Positions 27,441-38,905 of a DNA stretch of 64,000 nt are shown in pieces. Source of the stretch: Sphagnum compactum (Eukaryota; Bryophyta; Sphagnopsida; Sphagnales); the NCBI GenBank assembly GCA_965153455.1, contig OZ234495.1:8986875-9050874 (forward strand). Reading direction: 5' to 3'. Position numbers and translations under genes: made by a program. The notes beneath the pieces were generated by a model. The model ran no database searches. It was given only the letters and a program-made list of their open reading frames with translations, and was not told where the DNA came from. The first letter of the stretch is position 1. Each line of letters opens with the position of its first letter.

Positions 27441-27466
27441 GTGTGTGTGTGTGTGTGTGTGTGTGT
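27441..27466. repeat. (GT)13 microsatellite
   Basis: Thirteen uninterrupted GT units. Confidence 0.95.
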
Positions 27467-27518
27467 CCTAGTTTGACATTAATGAAACATCTACTAGACT
27501 AATGTCATGAGCCAAGGC

Positions 27519-27541
27519 TACTACTACTACTACTACTACTA
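27519..27541. repeat. (ACT)n microsatellite
   Basis: About seven uninterrupted trinucleotide units. Confidence 0.9.
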
Positions 27542-27739
27542 AGAAAAAACCACATTCTATTGCAGTGTGTGATGATGAGTGTTTTTATTTTCCTTCTTCT
27601 TCTTGGAATTGTCGCACAGTAGTGACAAAAAACAAACACTCCAGTGCAAAGCCAAGAAAGTGTACAAAGGGTTTGTTTGGGGAAAAAAAGTGCCAAACTC
27701 ACCATATTTTGAGACCAAAAGAAGGGTCAGAAGTTGTCA

Positions 27740-28620
27740 TATTTAGACAATGAGTTCTTGGAGGTTGCCAGAAAAAAAGCTTTAAAATTTTCTACTTTGG
27801 TGACTGACGTCTGGCCAAATTTGGCTCATTCCTCTTGTCTATGATGATGATAGCCAGTCCACCTACTTCACAATATTGGTGGAAAAAAAGAAGAAAAATC
27901 ACCCGTGATGATGATGTTGATACAGAGAGTCACAAGATTAGCCCATTAGACTCAGATTGAATACCCAAGGATGAAAAAGTTTGGACAATGATGAAGAGTT
28001 CCCGCATGTAATTGGTGCAATTCACTATGACAAAACATGCTTTTTCCTATGGCAAGTAAGACTTGACTAATGACACAAATGTGACGTAAACTTTGTGATT
28101 TCATTCATTACATATTGTGACAAAGATTACACTAATATTTAAAATATGAGATTAATTTGTGATACGTGTTCACTATATATTAATATTGTGATTTCGCATT
28201 ACTAAGTTTGTGACTCATATTATCACATTCTGAAACTAATGTCAAGTTTAATATCGGACTGTTGTAGTGTACTATGTGCTTACAATAAACATCACTGCGA
28301 AATTGAGCACAATTCATACATGGCAAAACATGGCCCAAAAAAAAGAAATCCAGTGCAACTCATAAAAAGGAATTTTGTGAAAAGCTTGTGCCAAAATTGC
28401 CAGATTTGAAGGACTTTTTTTTTTCCCCTTCTGGAATCGCCATATTTCTATGTGATAGGGTGGTGGTTCCAGCAGGTTGCCAAAACATACCAGGATTCCT
28501 AAAACTTTAGACCTTCCTCTCTGACCTGTAGCCAAATTTGAGGAAAAAATTTGGCTAATTACTGTTGCGGATGATCACCACTGTGGCTTCTAGCCAGCCA
28601 CATCAAAAAATTGATTAAAT
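27740..28620. repeat. Two degenerate TAGCCAAATTTGGC-family copies around a CACTA-like element
   Basis: The cores are at 27813-27826 and 28529-28558; in the second the core is split by an insertion. Both copies hold a block with GTGCCAAA..., and both have GATGATCACC/GATGATGATAGCC followed by CCAGCC or CCAGTCC on the right. The CACTA-like element at 28023-28269 lies between them. Confidence 0.45.
28023..28269. mobile_element. CACTA-like non-autonomous element
   Basis: The segment starts CACTATGACAAAAC and ends GACTGTTGTAGTG, giving CACTA...TAGTG termini. The interior is AT-rich without a frame. No convincing 3-bp target duplication is seen, so the boundaries are tentative. Confidence 0.4.
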
Positions 28621-28680
28621 TTTTGTGAAAATTTTTAATTTAAATAAGAACCCTATTCTCAATCATGTGTTAAATATACT

Positions 28681-28700
28681 GAAGAAGAAGAAGAAGAAGA
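28681..28700. repeat. (GAA)n microsatellite
   Basis: Six to seven uninterrupted units. Confidence 0.9.
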
Positions 28701-29194
28701 GCACACTTGTGTTCTATATGCACAAAATTGGTTAAGAGTTTTGATTAGCTGAAGATTTGTGCAGGCAGAACATCTGCCCAAAGTTGTTGCAGCAGATCAG
28801 TTGCAGCTAATTGATAGATAGCAGTGGAAGGAAGATGTGTACAGCACTAGAGATGCAGGCAAAAAAACTGTGCAGCAAGGATAGCTAGTAGTTGATGCCC
28901 CAGTTCAGGATCATTTGTATAAGCAGCTGCAAAGCTGCTCCATGTGTGTAGTAGTAGTAGCACTGCATAGTAGTACTACTAGTGTGATACATAGTCATGG
29001 GATCAACAAGAACTGTTTTGCAAGAGCACAAGTGAGCTAGCAGCAGGCCCAGGCAGCAGAGAGATCTATAGCTACTGCAAAAGTGGTGCTGCATTTGCTT
29101 CTTACCATCCTTTGTTTGTTGTAAGTACTAGTAGTAGCTTGGTAACAAGTTGGTGAGCTGGTGTCAGAAGCTGAAGATCAGATGATGTTTGAGT

Positions 29195-29215
29195 GTTGTT
29201 GTTGTTGTTGTTGTT
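29195..29215. repeat. (GTT)7 microsatellite upstream of the plantacyanin gene
   Basis: Seven GTT units about 630 bp upstream of the ATG. Confidence 0.9.
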
Positions 29216-29403
29216 ACTTTTCTTTTTTGGCTTTTTTTTTTTGCTCCCCTCTTTTTTTCCTGTCTGTTGGGTGTGTGTCAGAAGCTGTGTGATGCAGAAA
29301 ACCAGTGATGATGATTCATTTGCAGCTTTGAGCACTTCTTTGTCCCCTTTGCAGATTTGATTCTCCAAAGCTCCTTCAACCACTCTCTAGTGGACCCTCA
29401 CCA

Positions 29404-29438
<35 letters not shown>
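29404..29438 (+). promoter_or_regulatory. CT-rich tract, likely promoter or 5' UTR of the plantacyanin gene
   Basis: A (CT)n run followed by GAGAGAG. Such tracts are common near plant transcription starts and bind GAGA-type factors. It lies about 410 bp upstream of the ATG at 29844. No clear TATA box could be fixed. Confidence 0.4.
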
Positions 29439-29843
29439 GAGAGAGCTTTGTGTGTGTGTGTCTCGCTCTCCGTCTTCCACACTTTCTCTCTCAGCTGCAG
29501 CTGGGCCGACAGCAGCAGTGATCACCATCTACTCCCCTTCTTCCCCCGGGCCCCCTAATAGTGCCCCCACTGATCAGCAGCTTTCGGCCTGCCATCACCA
29601 ACCATCTCTGAAGTGCTTAAATAGTTTTGTCTGTCCCATGATCTGCCATACTCAGTAGCATTCATCACAGCGTTCAGTCAAATCCCTTTTTTTTGTATTG
29701 CACCATAGATTGCAGGAAGTTATAGCTCAAGCTAGATCTCAGCTTGTTTTGTAGTTGGGCTTGTTGTGTCTGATTTTGGATCGTAAGCAGCTATAGTTAG
29801 TGAGTGAGTGAGTGCAGAAGCAGCTGATCAGGCAGCAGGCAAT

Positions 29844-30429
29844 ATGGTTGCAACAGCAGGTATGAGGAGCAGCAGCAGCAGCATGAAGAGGAGGCCGGGA
29901 TCACTCCTTACAGTGGCATTGCTGCTGCTACTGGTGGCACTATCGGTGCAGCTGCAAGCTGTTGCAGCAACCAAGTACACACTCAACTGGAACTATCCCA
30001 ATTACCAGAACTACTTCTCTAACTGGAACAGGGGCAACAATTATGTTGTGGGTGATAGCATCGGTGAGTCCAAGCCTTTCTCATGATGTATTGTTTTCAT
30101 GCTGCATCAGCTGCTGCTGGTCATCAGGAACTTCTGTTCTTTTTCTTTTTCTTTTTGCTGTGTGTTTTGGGTTTTACTGTTCATGTGTTTTGATCTTGTG
30201 CTTCCTGTTTGGTTGTTGTTGCTGATGATCAGAGTTTTTGTACAACGCTGAAGCACATGATGTGGTGAAAGTGAGCTACCCCGAGTACTCTGACTGCTTC
30301 ACCAGTGCGCTACCAGCCACCAGTGGAGCTACAGTGTTTCCTCTGGAACAAACAGGGATGCATTACTTCATTTGCACCATCCCTGGCCATTGCGCAGCTG
30401 GTATGAAGCTTGCACTCAATGTCCTCTAG
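29844..30429 (+). CDS. Plantacyanin-like basic blue copper protein (two exons)
   Basis: Plantacyanins are small secreted type-I copper proteins of the plant cell wall, linked to pollen-tube guidance and cell-wall redox chemistry. Exons are 29844-30063 and 30233-30429, with a GTGAGT donor and a CAG acceptor, giving 138 residues. An in-frame stop lies upstream at 29805, so the first ATG is 29844; Met7 and Met14 are alternatives. Residues 21-42 form a Leu-rich signal peptide ending near VAA. Copper ligands are His82 (EAHDVV), Cys121 (FICTI), His126 (PGHC) and Met131 (AAGM). Cys95 and Cys127 fit the conserved disulfide. A methionine as the fourth ligand and the absence of a GPI tail separate it from stellacyanins and early nodulin-like proteins. 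Length and intron position are normal for the family. A CT-rich tract about 410 bp upstream suggests a promoter or 5' UTR. Confidence 0.93.
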
Positions 30430-31360
30430 TTGCTGTTGATGCTGCTGCTCATCACCATGATCCGGTCTGCAAGCTCCAGATCATGCAGCTCTGGGTCCAA
30501 ACACCAAAAGAAAAAACAAGCCAAAAAAAAGGCACCGGATATGTTAGCCATAACCATTGAAAATTAGAGATCTATTTATGTTTTGTGATTACTGTTGCAA
30601 TCACTATTTCTTTTCTTCCTCCATCCAGCTGCTGCTGCTGCTGATGTCTAGCTCTGATTTAGTCTTAATCTGTGGGAGTTTGGAAGATCATCCAGGGAAC
30701 CCTAGGATGGTCAACCCATGTGATGGAAAATATAGTAGGCTCTCTTGCTTACACCCGCAATCTCCATTCTCCACTCTTTCTTTCTTTCTTTCTCAGCTCT
30801 CCAAAATCTCGAATCTCCACTCTTTCTTTCTTTCTCAGACCTCCTAATTCTCAGCTCTTTCTTGCTTTTGGCTGCAGTTCTGCAGTTAGGGTTTTTTTTT
30901 TTTGGGTGGGTTTTCTGAGATTTGCCCAGCTAGCTAGCTAGCTAGTTCTAACATAACTGAAAGCTGCAGCAGCTCCCAGTAATCATGGGTCTCTGCTACT
31001 TATTGTTCCATCAGAAATAAAATCTACAGCTTCAATTGAGGGACCATCAAATGGCTCCTTTTGCTGCAGCTTGGGGCAGTGTTTCTGTTTTTGGTGAAAT
31101 TTTGCATCCTGGTGCAAAGAAAATAGAGTCCTTGCAACAAGTACAAAGGCTTCTTTTCTTTGGAAAAAAATGGTACATTGGGAGGAATTGTTTTTTGAGT
31201 TCGCCATATTAATTTAGGCAGTAGGTTCTAGCATGATGGCCAACAAAGTGAAGCGGATATATTGCTGCAGCTAGATGCATGCAACACATTGATCCCCAAC
31301 CATTATTGCAACTTTGCACCAAAAAAACCAAAACAGAAAATCATAAGCTGGCTGTTGTTA

Positions 31361-31460
31361 GACAATTGTGGTTTTGAGAAATCCAGGGGAAGGAAAGGTT
31401 GAGCTTTTCAATTGTGGTTTTGAGAAATCCTGGCCTCGGGAGGAAAGGTTGAGCTTTTGT
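31361..31460. repeat. About 50-bp tandem duplication
   Basis: CAATTGTGGTTTTGAGAAAT to GAAAGGTTGAGCTTTT occurs twice in succession. Confidence 0.75.
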
Positions 31461-31972
31461 CTATGTATTAGAAGGTGGTGGGTTGTCATGAAAACACTCT
31501 TTATATGTGTCTCAATATTGAATAAGACTCAACAGAATGAGCTCCAATTTCATGAGGCGGATAGATATAAACTTGGACATAGAACAAATTGTTGGGTTGT
31601 GAAATTGATGAAGAGAATTAAGTGGATTTTCCATACCCAAGAACATTTTTCAACAACTACAAGGAGAAATGAGTAGACAATGAATTTGCACCAAACAAAG
31701 AAACCCAAGCTTCACAAGGATCATGTCTTGATACTTTGTGAGTATGAATTACAATACATCTAAAACAAAGTTTCACAAAATCTTTGAAATTAACTTAAAC
31801 TTTTGTTTGTACGAGTGTATAGAAAACGCTACAATTTGCACTACCAAAGGATCTTACTTCCTAGTTGTGCAAATTGCAATTAAAATAACTTTTATCTGTA
31901 ATGTAGGTGGGATTTTATGCCCACCCATTGCATTCACGCCTGTTTGAGACCCCTTGCCCTTTTTCATTGCAT

Positions 31973-32090
31973 AAATGAAGAACCAAAGAGAAGATCAAAT
32001 TTGTACATTAGATATGTTAATACTTTCCACTGCAATGAAGAACCAAAGAGAGGATCAAATTTTGTAGATTTAGATATGTGATACCTCATT
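31973..32090. repeat. About 60-bp tandem duplication
   Basis: AATGAAGAACCAAAGAGA to TTAGATATGT occurs twice. It creates a repeated motif in the 111-codon minus-strand frame, which I do not consider a gene. Confidence 0.7.
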
Positions 32091-32299
32091 CCAATGATGA
32101 CTATGTTTGCCCAAAATGTGGCATTCTCATCCCAAACACACCAACACAACCCATTTCTTGCATCTAAGAAAGCTTCAAGATGGGATATGATGGAAGCATA
32201 TGTGTAGTCACATGATAGATACCATTGGGAACTAACTTGTTGAAGAAGAATAAAGAGCAAGACATTACGGAGTGTATCATGGAGAACAAATACTCTCAC

Positions 32300-32335
32300 C
32301 TTCCATCACACAATCAAATAACTCTGATACCAATG
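32300..32335 (-). repeat. Possible LTR-retrotransposon primer-binding site
   Basis: On the minus strand TTGGTATCAGAGTT resembles the common initiator-tRNA-Met primer site of plant LTR elements (TGGTATCAGAGC). It is preceded by a CA dinucleotide where an LTR would end. No paired LTR or pol sequence was recognised nearby. Confidence 0.25.
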
Positions 32336-33111
32336 ACATGAATAGGTTGATTGCATTGTATTTTGGACAAGGGAAAAGACAAAGGGCATCCAAAATCACC
32401 ACCAACGCAAACTATAGTAATTTATACAAAGATCTAAATATTGTAGATTGTATTTTGATCTAATGTGCAAGTTGATGGTAACTCTTGAGTAAAGAACATG
32501 ACAACAACCTACATGGAATTCTTGTTGGGTATCCTTAAGACCTCTAAACCTTCAATTGGTTAAACCAATAAAGGTGAAACCATTGAAGATCCTAAATAAC
32601 ATCCAAACAAGATCAGGATTTTGACCTTTGTGAGGTATTGTTTGATGATGCAACCTTTTTTGCATACATAATAGCATGGAAACACAATTTCATGTTAAAA
32701 AATAGCCCTCTAATCCAAATTTCAATATTTCCAATAACGGCAACAAAGGAGAAGAAGTCTCCTACATGAAGGAAAGGATTTCCACTAATGTCATAACTTA
32801 TCTTTCTTGTGCAAAGGAGTAAGAAATTACAAAACATTTGTGCACAATAGAAGGTGAATCATAAGATGTGATCACATCAAACATGAAGATTCAAGTAACA
32901 TGCTTATGATAGAACTACAAGTCCCCTAAGTAGGAGGAATTGCATAAGACTAATCAGAAAAAAATTCTACCACCCAATGATCACACTAGAAGCAACCAAA
33001 TGAGGGATAACTATAAACCACAAAACTATCCGTAAAGTTAGTTTTCATGAAACAGAGATTTAAGGGTCAAATTAGGGCCCAAAGATGGGGACATTTATCC
33101 ACAAATGTCTC

Positions 33112-33133
33112 TAAACCCTAAACCCTAAACCCT
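33112..33133. repeat. Telomere-like (CCCTAAA)3 tract
   Basis: Three units 3' of the transporter gene, next to the dispersed repeat at 33168. Confidence 0.85.
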
Positions 33134-33167
33134 GTCTTTGGGCCCTAGTTTACACCTGAAACCTCTG

Positions 33168-33425
33168 TTTCATCTCCAATTTGAGTGTATCCAGAAAGGG
33201 AGTGAAATTCAGTACCATTCTATGAAATCGGGTATCAGGTCACAAGATTTGTAAGATTTTATTTGACAAGACTTGATTCAATGAAGAAATAAGCAGCGGC
33301 AAAGGTGCAGGTAAGGCAAATGCAAAAGTAGGGTTGAAACTCCTGTGAGGACCAATTTAGGCAAGAAAATTAGTTTGGTCCCCTCTTTGTTTCCTGTGTA
33401 CAGTTCTAATCCACCTCATTGACCA
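33168..33425. repeat. Dispersed repeat, copy 2, just 3' of the transporter gene
   Basis: Partner of the 10410-10690 copy. It begins about 285 bp beyond the transporter's stop codon, so it could overlap that gene's 3' UTR. Confidence 0.65.
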
Positions 33426-33709
33426 GATTACAATCAATATGTATCCAATTATGTGCAAGGGAAAAATACATGATGTATTGCAAATGTCTTAAGATTAATT
33501 GCTTATCAGTGAATCTAGAGAATTCTGCCTCCAAAATAATCATCAAATATCACAGCACATGCTGTTGCCACAGCACAAAGTGGAAGCAACGCAACTAAAG
33601 TTTTCACCTGGGGACTAAGGTGGCATCCAATTGGCCTCTTTTGCATGGCTCCCACAACTTTAAATGCATTCCTAGATCCATAGTAATGGGTGTTAAGTAA
33701 AATAATTAG

Positions 33710-36700
33710 TTAGTCAAAAATCTTTTCACCTGAAGAGAATACATTCCAGATGACAGTGCCAAAGATGTAAAGGCCCACAGACACCTTGAACACGTCATCC
33801 CAGGATCCTGCAAAAACCATCCACCTGCAGTTAATTCAACTACATCGGCAATCACCCCATGCTTATACTATATACTACCAGTTTCCAGATTGCAACACCT
33901 CTTTAATAATTGCAAGTTAGAAATGCACAACAGAAATTGAAAGAAGCAAGATTGCATTGAGGTACCCATGAACAAACCATTGTTGGGCAGCTACCCGGTT
34001 TGGCTGGTTAGAACCGCCAGCCAGAACTGGGTCTGATTTTGGATCTGGTTCTGGAACCAGAACTAGGTCTAGAACCAGACCCAGAACCAGAATTTTTGAA
34101 AAAAAAAAAATTGGTAAAAAATAAGACTGGAACTGGGTTCTAACCAAAGGTTAACCCGCAGTTAACCCCCAGTTCCAAATCAGCTCTGATTTGCAGAACC
34201 AGAACTGGAACCCAAATTAATTTTCTTCAAGAACTGAACCCAGAACCAGAATTCCAGTTCCACAGAAATTCCAGTTCTCATTCCATTTTTTGTGGAACCA
34301 GAACCTAAGTTCTTCATAAAAGTCAAGAACCACCCAACACTGGAACAAAGCTCAGGCATGAAGCTAACACCAACAAGAACACTAGAGATACAACACTAAC
34401 CATTCTGTAAAATATAACCAGTTGCTGCAGTTCCAAATACACCTGCAAGCACACCTGCTGTGTTTGACATCCCCAGCAACACACCCTGTGCTCACAGACA
34501 AAAGCCACCTTCAGTTGTCTTCTGGAGATCAAAGCTCAGCAAGTAGAGATCAGAGCTGCAACTTATTGTTCAACTTACTTTTATTTTATCTAGCACACAA
34601 GAGAAGCTATAAATGTTCATCCACATAAAGTCTCCATTGCAGTGACATTAGTTTTTGAACGAGAATCCTCCAGCACTAGAAGGACAACACAAACTACAAG
34701 TATTAGGCCACAAGAAGATGTGGGGGCTGAGAGACAGAATAAGCAGGAAGAATAACGTACAGAGTATCGTGGTCCAATATCTTGATGATTAGAATACAAG
34801 CCTGACTGTGAAAAGGCATCACTTCCCTGCATGTTACAACAAAGAAAATTATGTGTAATGAACTGGAAAGATGTAACTATGACACACCATGGTCAAAGAC
34901 CCATATCCAAAGGTACATGCAGCAAAGTACATGGAGAAGGAAACAAAAGACAAACAGCGCTAATGCCTTTCATGTGGTGGAACAGAAGAAACAACCTCAA
35001 GACAAGCCTTGAGCCCTGATAGAAATGAGGTTTGACAACTTTGAACTCTAAAATGAAATAAGCTATTTTTCAAGCTTAGATTACAACCCACTACAAGAGG
35101 GACAGAGACAGTACTTGTGAGCACATCATGCACAAGACAGCAAGGGGAGGCGATTGAATGTGGGTGAGTTGAGTGAGGAAAAAAGCAGGACCCAAGAATC
35201 CAATGCTTTGCATGATCTGGAAATGAGAATCACATGCAAACAAAGAGCTCATGAGAGAACCTCCAACAGGAGTAACAAGAGCATGAGTCAGTAGGTTCTA
35301 TTTTTAATGTTAGTATGTCCATCGAATGCATCCTAAATCCAGAAAATGAAAAAGTGTGAAGCTCCTTAACCCTTAACCCTGGGCACAACTCCGAGAGCTA
35401 TGTGGTGAGGAGACAAGAATTGCATAGTCCTAGAAATACTGAGCAGTTCAATGGGTGAAGTTTGGATTAGCAGTGTTAGCTGTCAATCAGCATGACAGAA
35501 AACATACCTTGCGCACAACAGTGACAGACACACCACGGCTAACAAGAGTATCAGCAATCCAACCCCCTAGGTTGGCTGAAAGTGCCATCGTGAGCCAAGG
35601 CAGGACTGAAAACATGCCCGATTCCATCAGATTGAAGCCCAACACCTGCCAAAACACCACCCTTGCTTGCTTAACCCCTAAACCCTAAACCCTAAAAGGC
35701 AACTATATAAGCTAGCTCCGGAGACCCAACACCTCTGCCTATCGACTCTTCCAATTTCCATACCAGTCCTATGGTCAAAGAACATAACTTCAGGAGCTAC
35801 CAGTTCCATTTGGCGTACAACTTTGTGAGGCTGATTTCCCACTATACATAAGGCATATATATGCTTGTGCTTGCCAAAAACCTCAGTCCTTACAAGAAAG
35901 AGAATGGGAGAGGAGAAACCTGATTATAATATGTGGGCATCCATGTAAGGAGGATGAAAGTGCCCCAGTTGTGGCAGAAGTGGCAGATGATCAATGCCCA
36001 AACAGGAGCTTTTGATAGAAGTAGGCCCCAAGGGATGTTCTCAACAGGCGCCTCAGGTTCTCTCCCCCCCAGTATCAATTTCTTTTCTGTTTCTGTGATG
36101 TGGGGATCTTCTGTTGGTGAGCTATACGCCTATCCACACAAGACACACTTTCATCAAGATGGAAAAATTCGCATCATCAACACACTAACAAAGAAGTATT
36201 GCTTCAAACAGAAGTTCACTTTCGCAGGTTCTGCTGACCCAAAATTCACCAGTATCAACAATGAAGAAACTTCGAGGAGGGGCAGAGATTTTACAAATTT
36301 TTGCCATGAAGCAAACCAAAGGGCTCCGAGACAACCAAAAGAGAAAAAGACTGAGGACCAGTTGAACTTGTGGATCAGACCCGGGGAGAATGCAAGCCCA
36401 GTCACTGATCCTAAGTACATTCCACTGTACACGAAAGCTAATGAGCGGCTCCGCTCTTCCACTGGCACCCAACGTGACAGCAAATTATTCATTGCCGGCA
36501 TTGCCACTCCCTGTCATTGCACCACCAAACATCACTCTTAATCTGCAATCCTAGATTTATGTCATGATAGGATCAAGAATATTTGACTTGAACATGATGT
36601 GACTGGCATGAGTGAGTAAGTTCTCCACTTTACAGATAATGGACAGTTCCATTGTAGGGTTACTGACCTCCCCAACCCCCATACACGCACGGACAAACAG

Positions 36701-38111
36701 GAGGGCAGGCAGCCCAATTTGAGCTGCAATCGGGGTGGCTATAGTGGCAATAGACCACCATATGACTCCAAACCCTAGCACTTGCTTTCCCCCAATGCTG
36801 TCTGCCCATATACCTCCTGCAATCTGCAACCTCCACTTTCATATTGAGATTATATAGAAGCACATCACTTCAGTTGCAAAGTGAAAGATGAATGATCAAC
36901 AACAGAAGATATTCGAGTTCAAAGAAACAAAAGGCCTAAGCAAGAAAAGGATATAGAAGGCTGACCTGAGTGAGAAGATATCCCCAGAAAAAGGAAGACT
37001 GTACCAGCCCTACTATAGTGGGACTCCATTGAAACTCAGCTGACATGGGTAGGATTGCAATGCTCATATTCACCTGAGCCCAAAAACCGTGCAGCACGGT
37101 TTGGTTCATTCCTCAAATTGATGATACACATCAGCCCTCGTCATCTCTTTGAACAGAGGCTAGCACTTCCTTAGGGGGATCTGAAACCATAGAGGTGATG
37201 CAAACAGGGTGGGTGGTGGGCACAAAAGATGCACCCATGTCCCAAAATGGGGCTCTAGGACTGCACAGTGATTCCAGTACTGAATGAACACGGAGTTCCT
37301 AATAACCCACAAAACTAACTGGCATAAAGGGAAGGGGAGGGGATGGGGGGAAGCAGCAGCAAGAGTGGGAGTTACTGAGCTTACACACCCGATCCATATT
37401 ACAAATCAGGAATGCGGAGAAGCAAAGCACAACAATAATGTACCGTCTAGGGATCCTCTCCCACCATCCAATATCTGAACTTGTTGACCATTCATTATCC
37501 TCGTTGTTGCTGTCAAACTCCAAGTTCACTGACTTCAAGGCTAAAACTGTAGAGTCGTCCATAAGGCTGCATGATGATGATGAAATGTCTGCCTGCTCTT
37601 CAACAAGATGATGATGATGATGCTCCTGCTCCTCCAGTGATGATGATGAAATCTCATCACAATTCTTCCCAACTTTCTTCATATTCCTCAAATCTCCTCC
37701 TCCTCCTCCTCCTCCTCCCACCCCAGAATTGTCAGTGGCCCCCTGGGGTTGTTTTTGACCCCTACTACACCTTGAAAACCTAGTTTTTTTTTCACCTCTT
37801 GCACGAAGCATTCTTCCTGGTTGAGGACGACAACAGATTGCTCCATACTGCTCCACCACCCCATGGTGTTGTTGGACACCAACTAGGGTTCGAGGTTTAA
37901 GGTTTCCTATCGTACAACAGCTTGTAATTTGGCTACTGCAACAAAAGTGCACTGAGAGGACCCTAGTTCTGTCACAAATTCCTTTCCCTCCATGATATGA
38001 ACTCTTTGTATAGCAGCAACAGCTCCTCCCTGCTGCAGCTCTCCTCCTGATCACTTTCATTGCAACTTGGATATTACATCCTCTCCCTCTACAAATGTCA
38101 TGAGTTCCCAT
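33710..38111 (-). CDS. Probable plastid anion/phosphate transporter (ANTR/PHT4 family, SLC17-like MFS)
   Basis: This is a multi-pass major facilitator transporter; plant relatives sit in the plastid envelope or thylakoid and carry phosphate or ascorbate. Exons (minus strand): 38111-37389, 37073-36966, 36823-36668, 36510-36295, 36129-35920, 35645-35508, 35216-35115, 34826-34761, 34485-34401, 33807-33710. Every junction is GT-AG and in frame. Blocks visible: RRYIIVVLCFSAFLICNMDR then VNMSIAILPM, the MFS signature GGIWADSIGGKQVLG, SRWVPVEERSRSLAFVYSG, HNWGTFILLTWMPTYYNQ, GLYSNHQDIGPRYS, and the C-terminus SSGEKIFD. From the Met at 38111 it would have about 633 residues, longer than usual (about 510-540), because of a Ser/His/Gly-rich N-terminal region that may include a transit peptide. 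The start is uncertain: the frame is open to 38291, and a splice acceptor at 38147-38149 hints at an upstream exon. Which ANTR/PHT4 member it is cannot be decided here. Confidence 0.9.
33978..34342. mobile_element. 365-bp non-autonomous hAT-like MITE in intron 9 of the transporter gene
   Basis: The element begins CATTGTTGGGCAGC and ends CACCCAACACTG, so the two ends are imperfect inverted repeats of about 10 bp (CANTGTTGGG). It is flanked by GAACAAAC on the left (33970-33977) and GAACAAAG on the right (34343-34350), a 7-of-8 match to the 8-bp target duplication typical of hAT insertions. The inside is built of degenerate GGTTCTGG/CCAGAACC words on both strands and holds no frame. It lies entirely inside the intron between exons 9 and 10. 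Confidence 0.75.
35675..35696. repeat. Telomere-like (CCCTAAA)n tract in transporter intron 5
   Basis: About three units on the plus strand, so TTTAGGG in the transcript. It lies about 30 nt upstream of the acceptor for the exon starting at 35645. Confidence 0.85.
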
Positions 38112-38394
38112 TCCTACAGACTGACTTCTTCTGTTCCATCCTGTATCTGTTGCACAAAAACAAACAAACAAAGGACTCCACTTATGAGACGCTGAAGCAC
38201 TTCTAAGCTGAACTTTTCCATTCACTGCCCTTCTTATTTTCTTCTTTTCTTCTTTTCCTCTCTTTCTTTTTTTTGGGGGGTGTTTTTGCAAAGAAACTTA
38301 GAAGCTCAACCGCCTACCTATGTGAAAAAAACCAACGTGGAAGGAATTTTGATCTTGACATAAAACCACCCACAAACAGAAACAAAGAGAAACA

Positions 38395-38435
38395 GCGCGA
38401 GAGAGAGAGAGGGTTAGGGTTAGGGTTAGGGTTTG
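38395..38435 (-). promoter_or_regulatory. Telomere-like AACCCTAA tract plus CT run, probable 5' UTR/promoter of the transporter gene
   Basis: On the minus strand AACCCTAACCCTAACCCTAA is followed by (CT)n, about 300 bp upstream of the Met at 38111. AACCCTA telo-boxes are known in plant promoters and 5' UTRs of growth-related genes. The period here is six (TTAGGG), unlike the seven-base tracts elsewhere in the window. Confidence 0.4.
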
Positions 38436-38905
38436 ATTGTGTGCCAGTTTTGAGAATGTGAGGAAATGGGCTGTAAGCGAGCACGGATCCCACTGCCATG
38501 GCTGCTGCTGCTGCAGCTATGGCGAAGATGGCAGCAGCAACAACACAAGAGCAACAAGAACATCAACGACAGAAGACCCTTCGTCTTCTGCTCTTCTCTT
38601 TGCACACAAACAGCAGCAAACTCTTCTGTGTATGTGTGTGTGAATTTTCTTTTTCTTTTTTTGGCTCGAATTTTGGACAATTTTTTAATACCTTAAGCAA
38701 CGATCGCCGTTTATGGCGATTCTTCAACTATGCTCGCTACTCGCTACCTATTAATTTTATTGTATTTCTTTTCTCTGTTTTCGCGCAGGTGTGCGATTTT
38801 CCATGTCACAGGATCTATTTCGCCAAATTGGCGAGAAATGAGAATCTTAATCCAAAAAATAGCTTGCACTTTTCATTGTGGATAAAACGCATGGCGAGTC
38901 GCAGC

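Larger units (their letters stand above)
30430..33110. other. 3' flank of the plantacyanin gene and intergenic repeats
   Basis: The first about 600 bp probably include the plantacyanin 3' UTR; an AATAAA lies at 31015-31020. After that come tandem duplications and a possible LTR primer site. No gene seen. Confidence 0.4.

Noticed and set aside
29808-29843. Earlier start of the plantacyanin frame
   Set aside because: The codon at 29808 is GTG, directly after a stop; the first ATG is 29844.
35933-36541. 202-codon plus-strand open frame
   Set aside because: It lies antisense across transporter exons 4 and 5 and the intron between; the minus strand is clearly coding and the plus frame resembles nothing.
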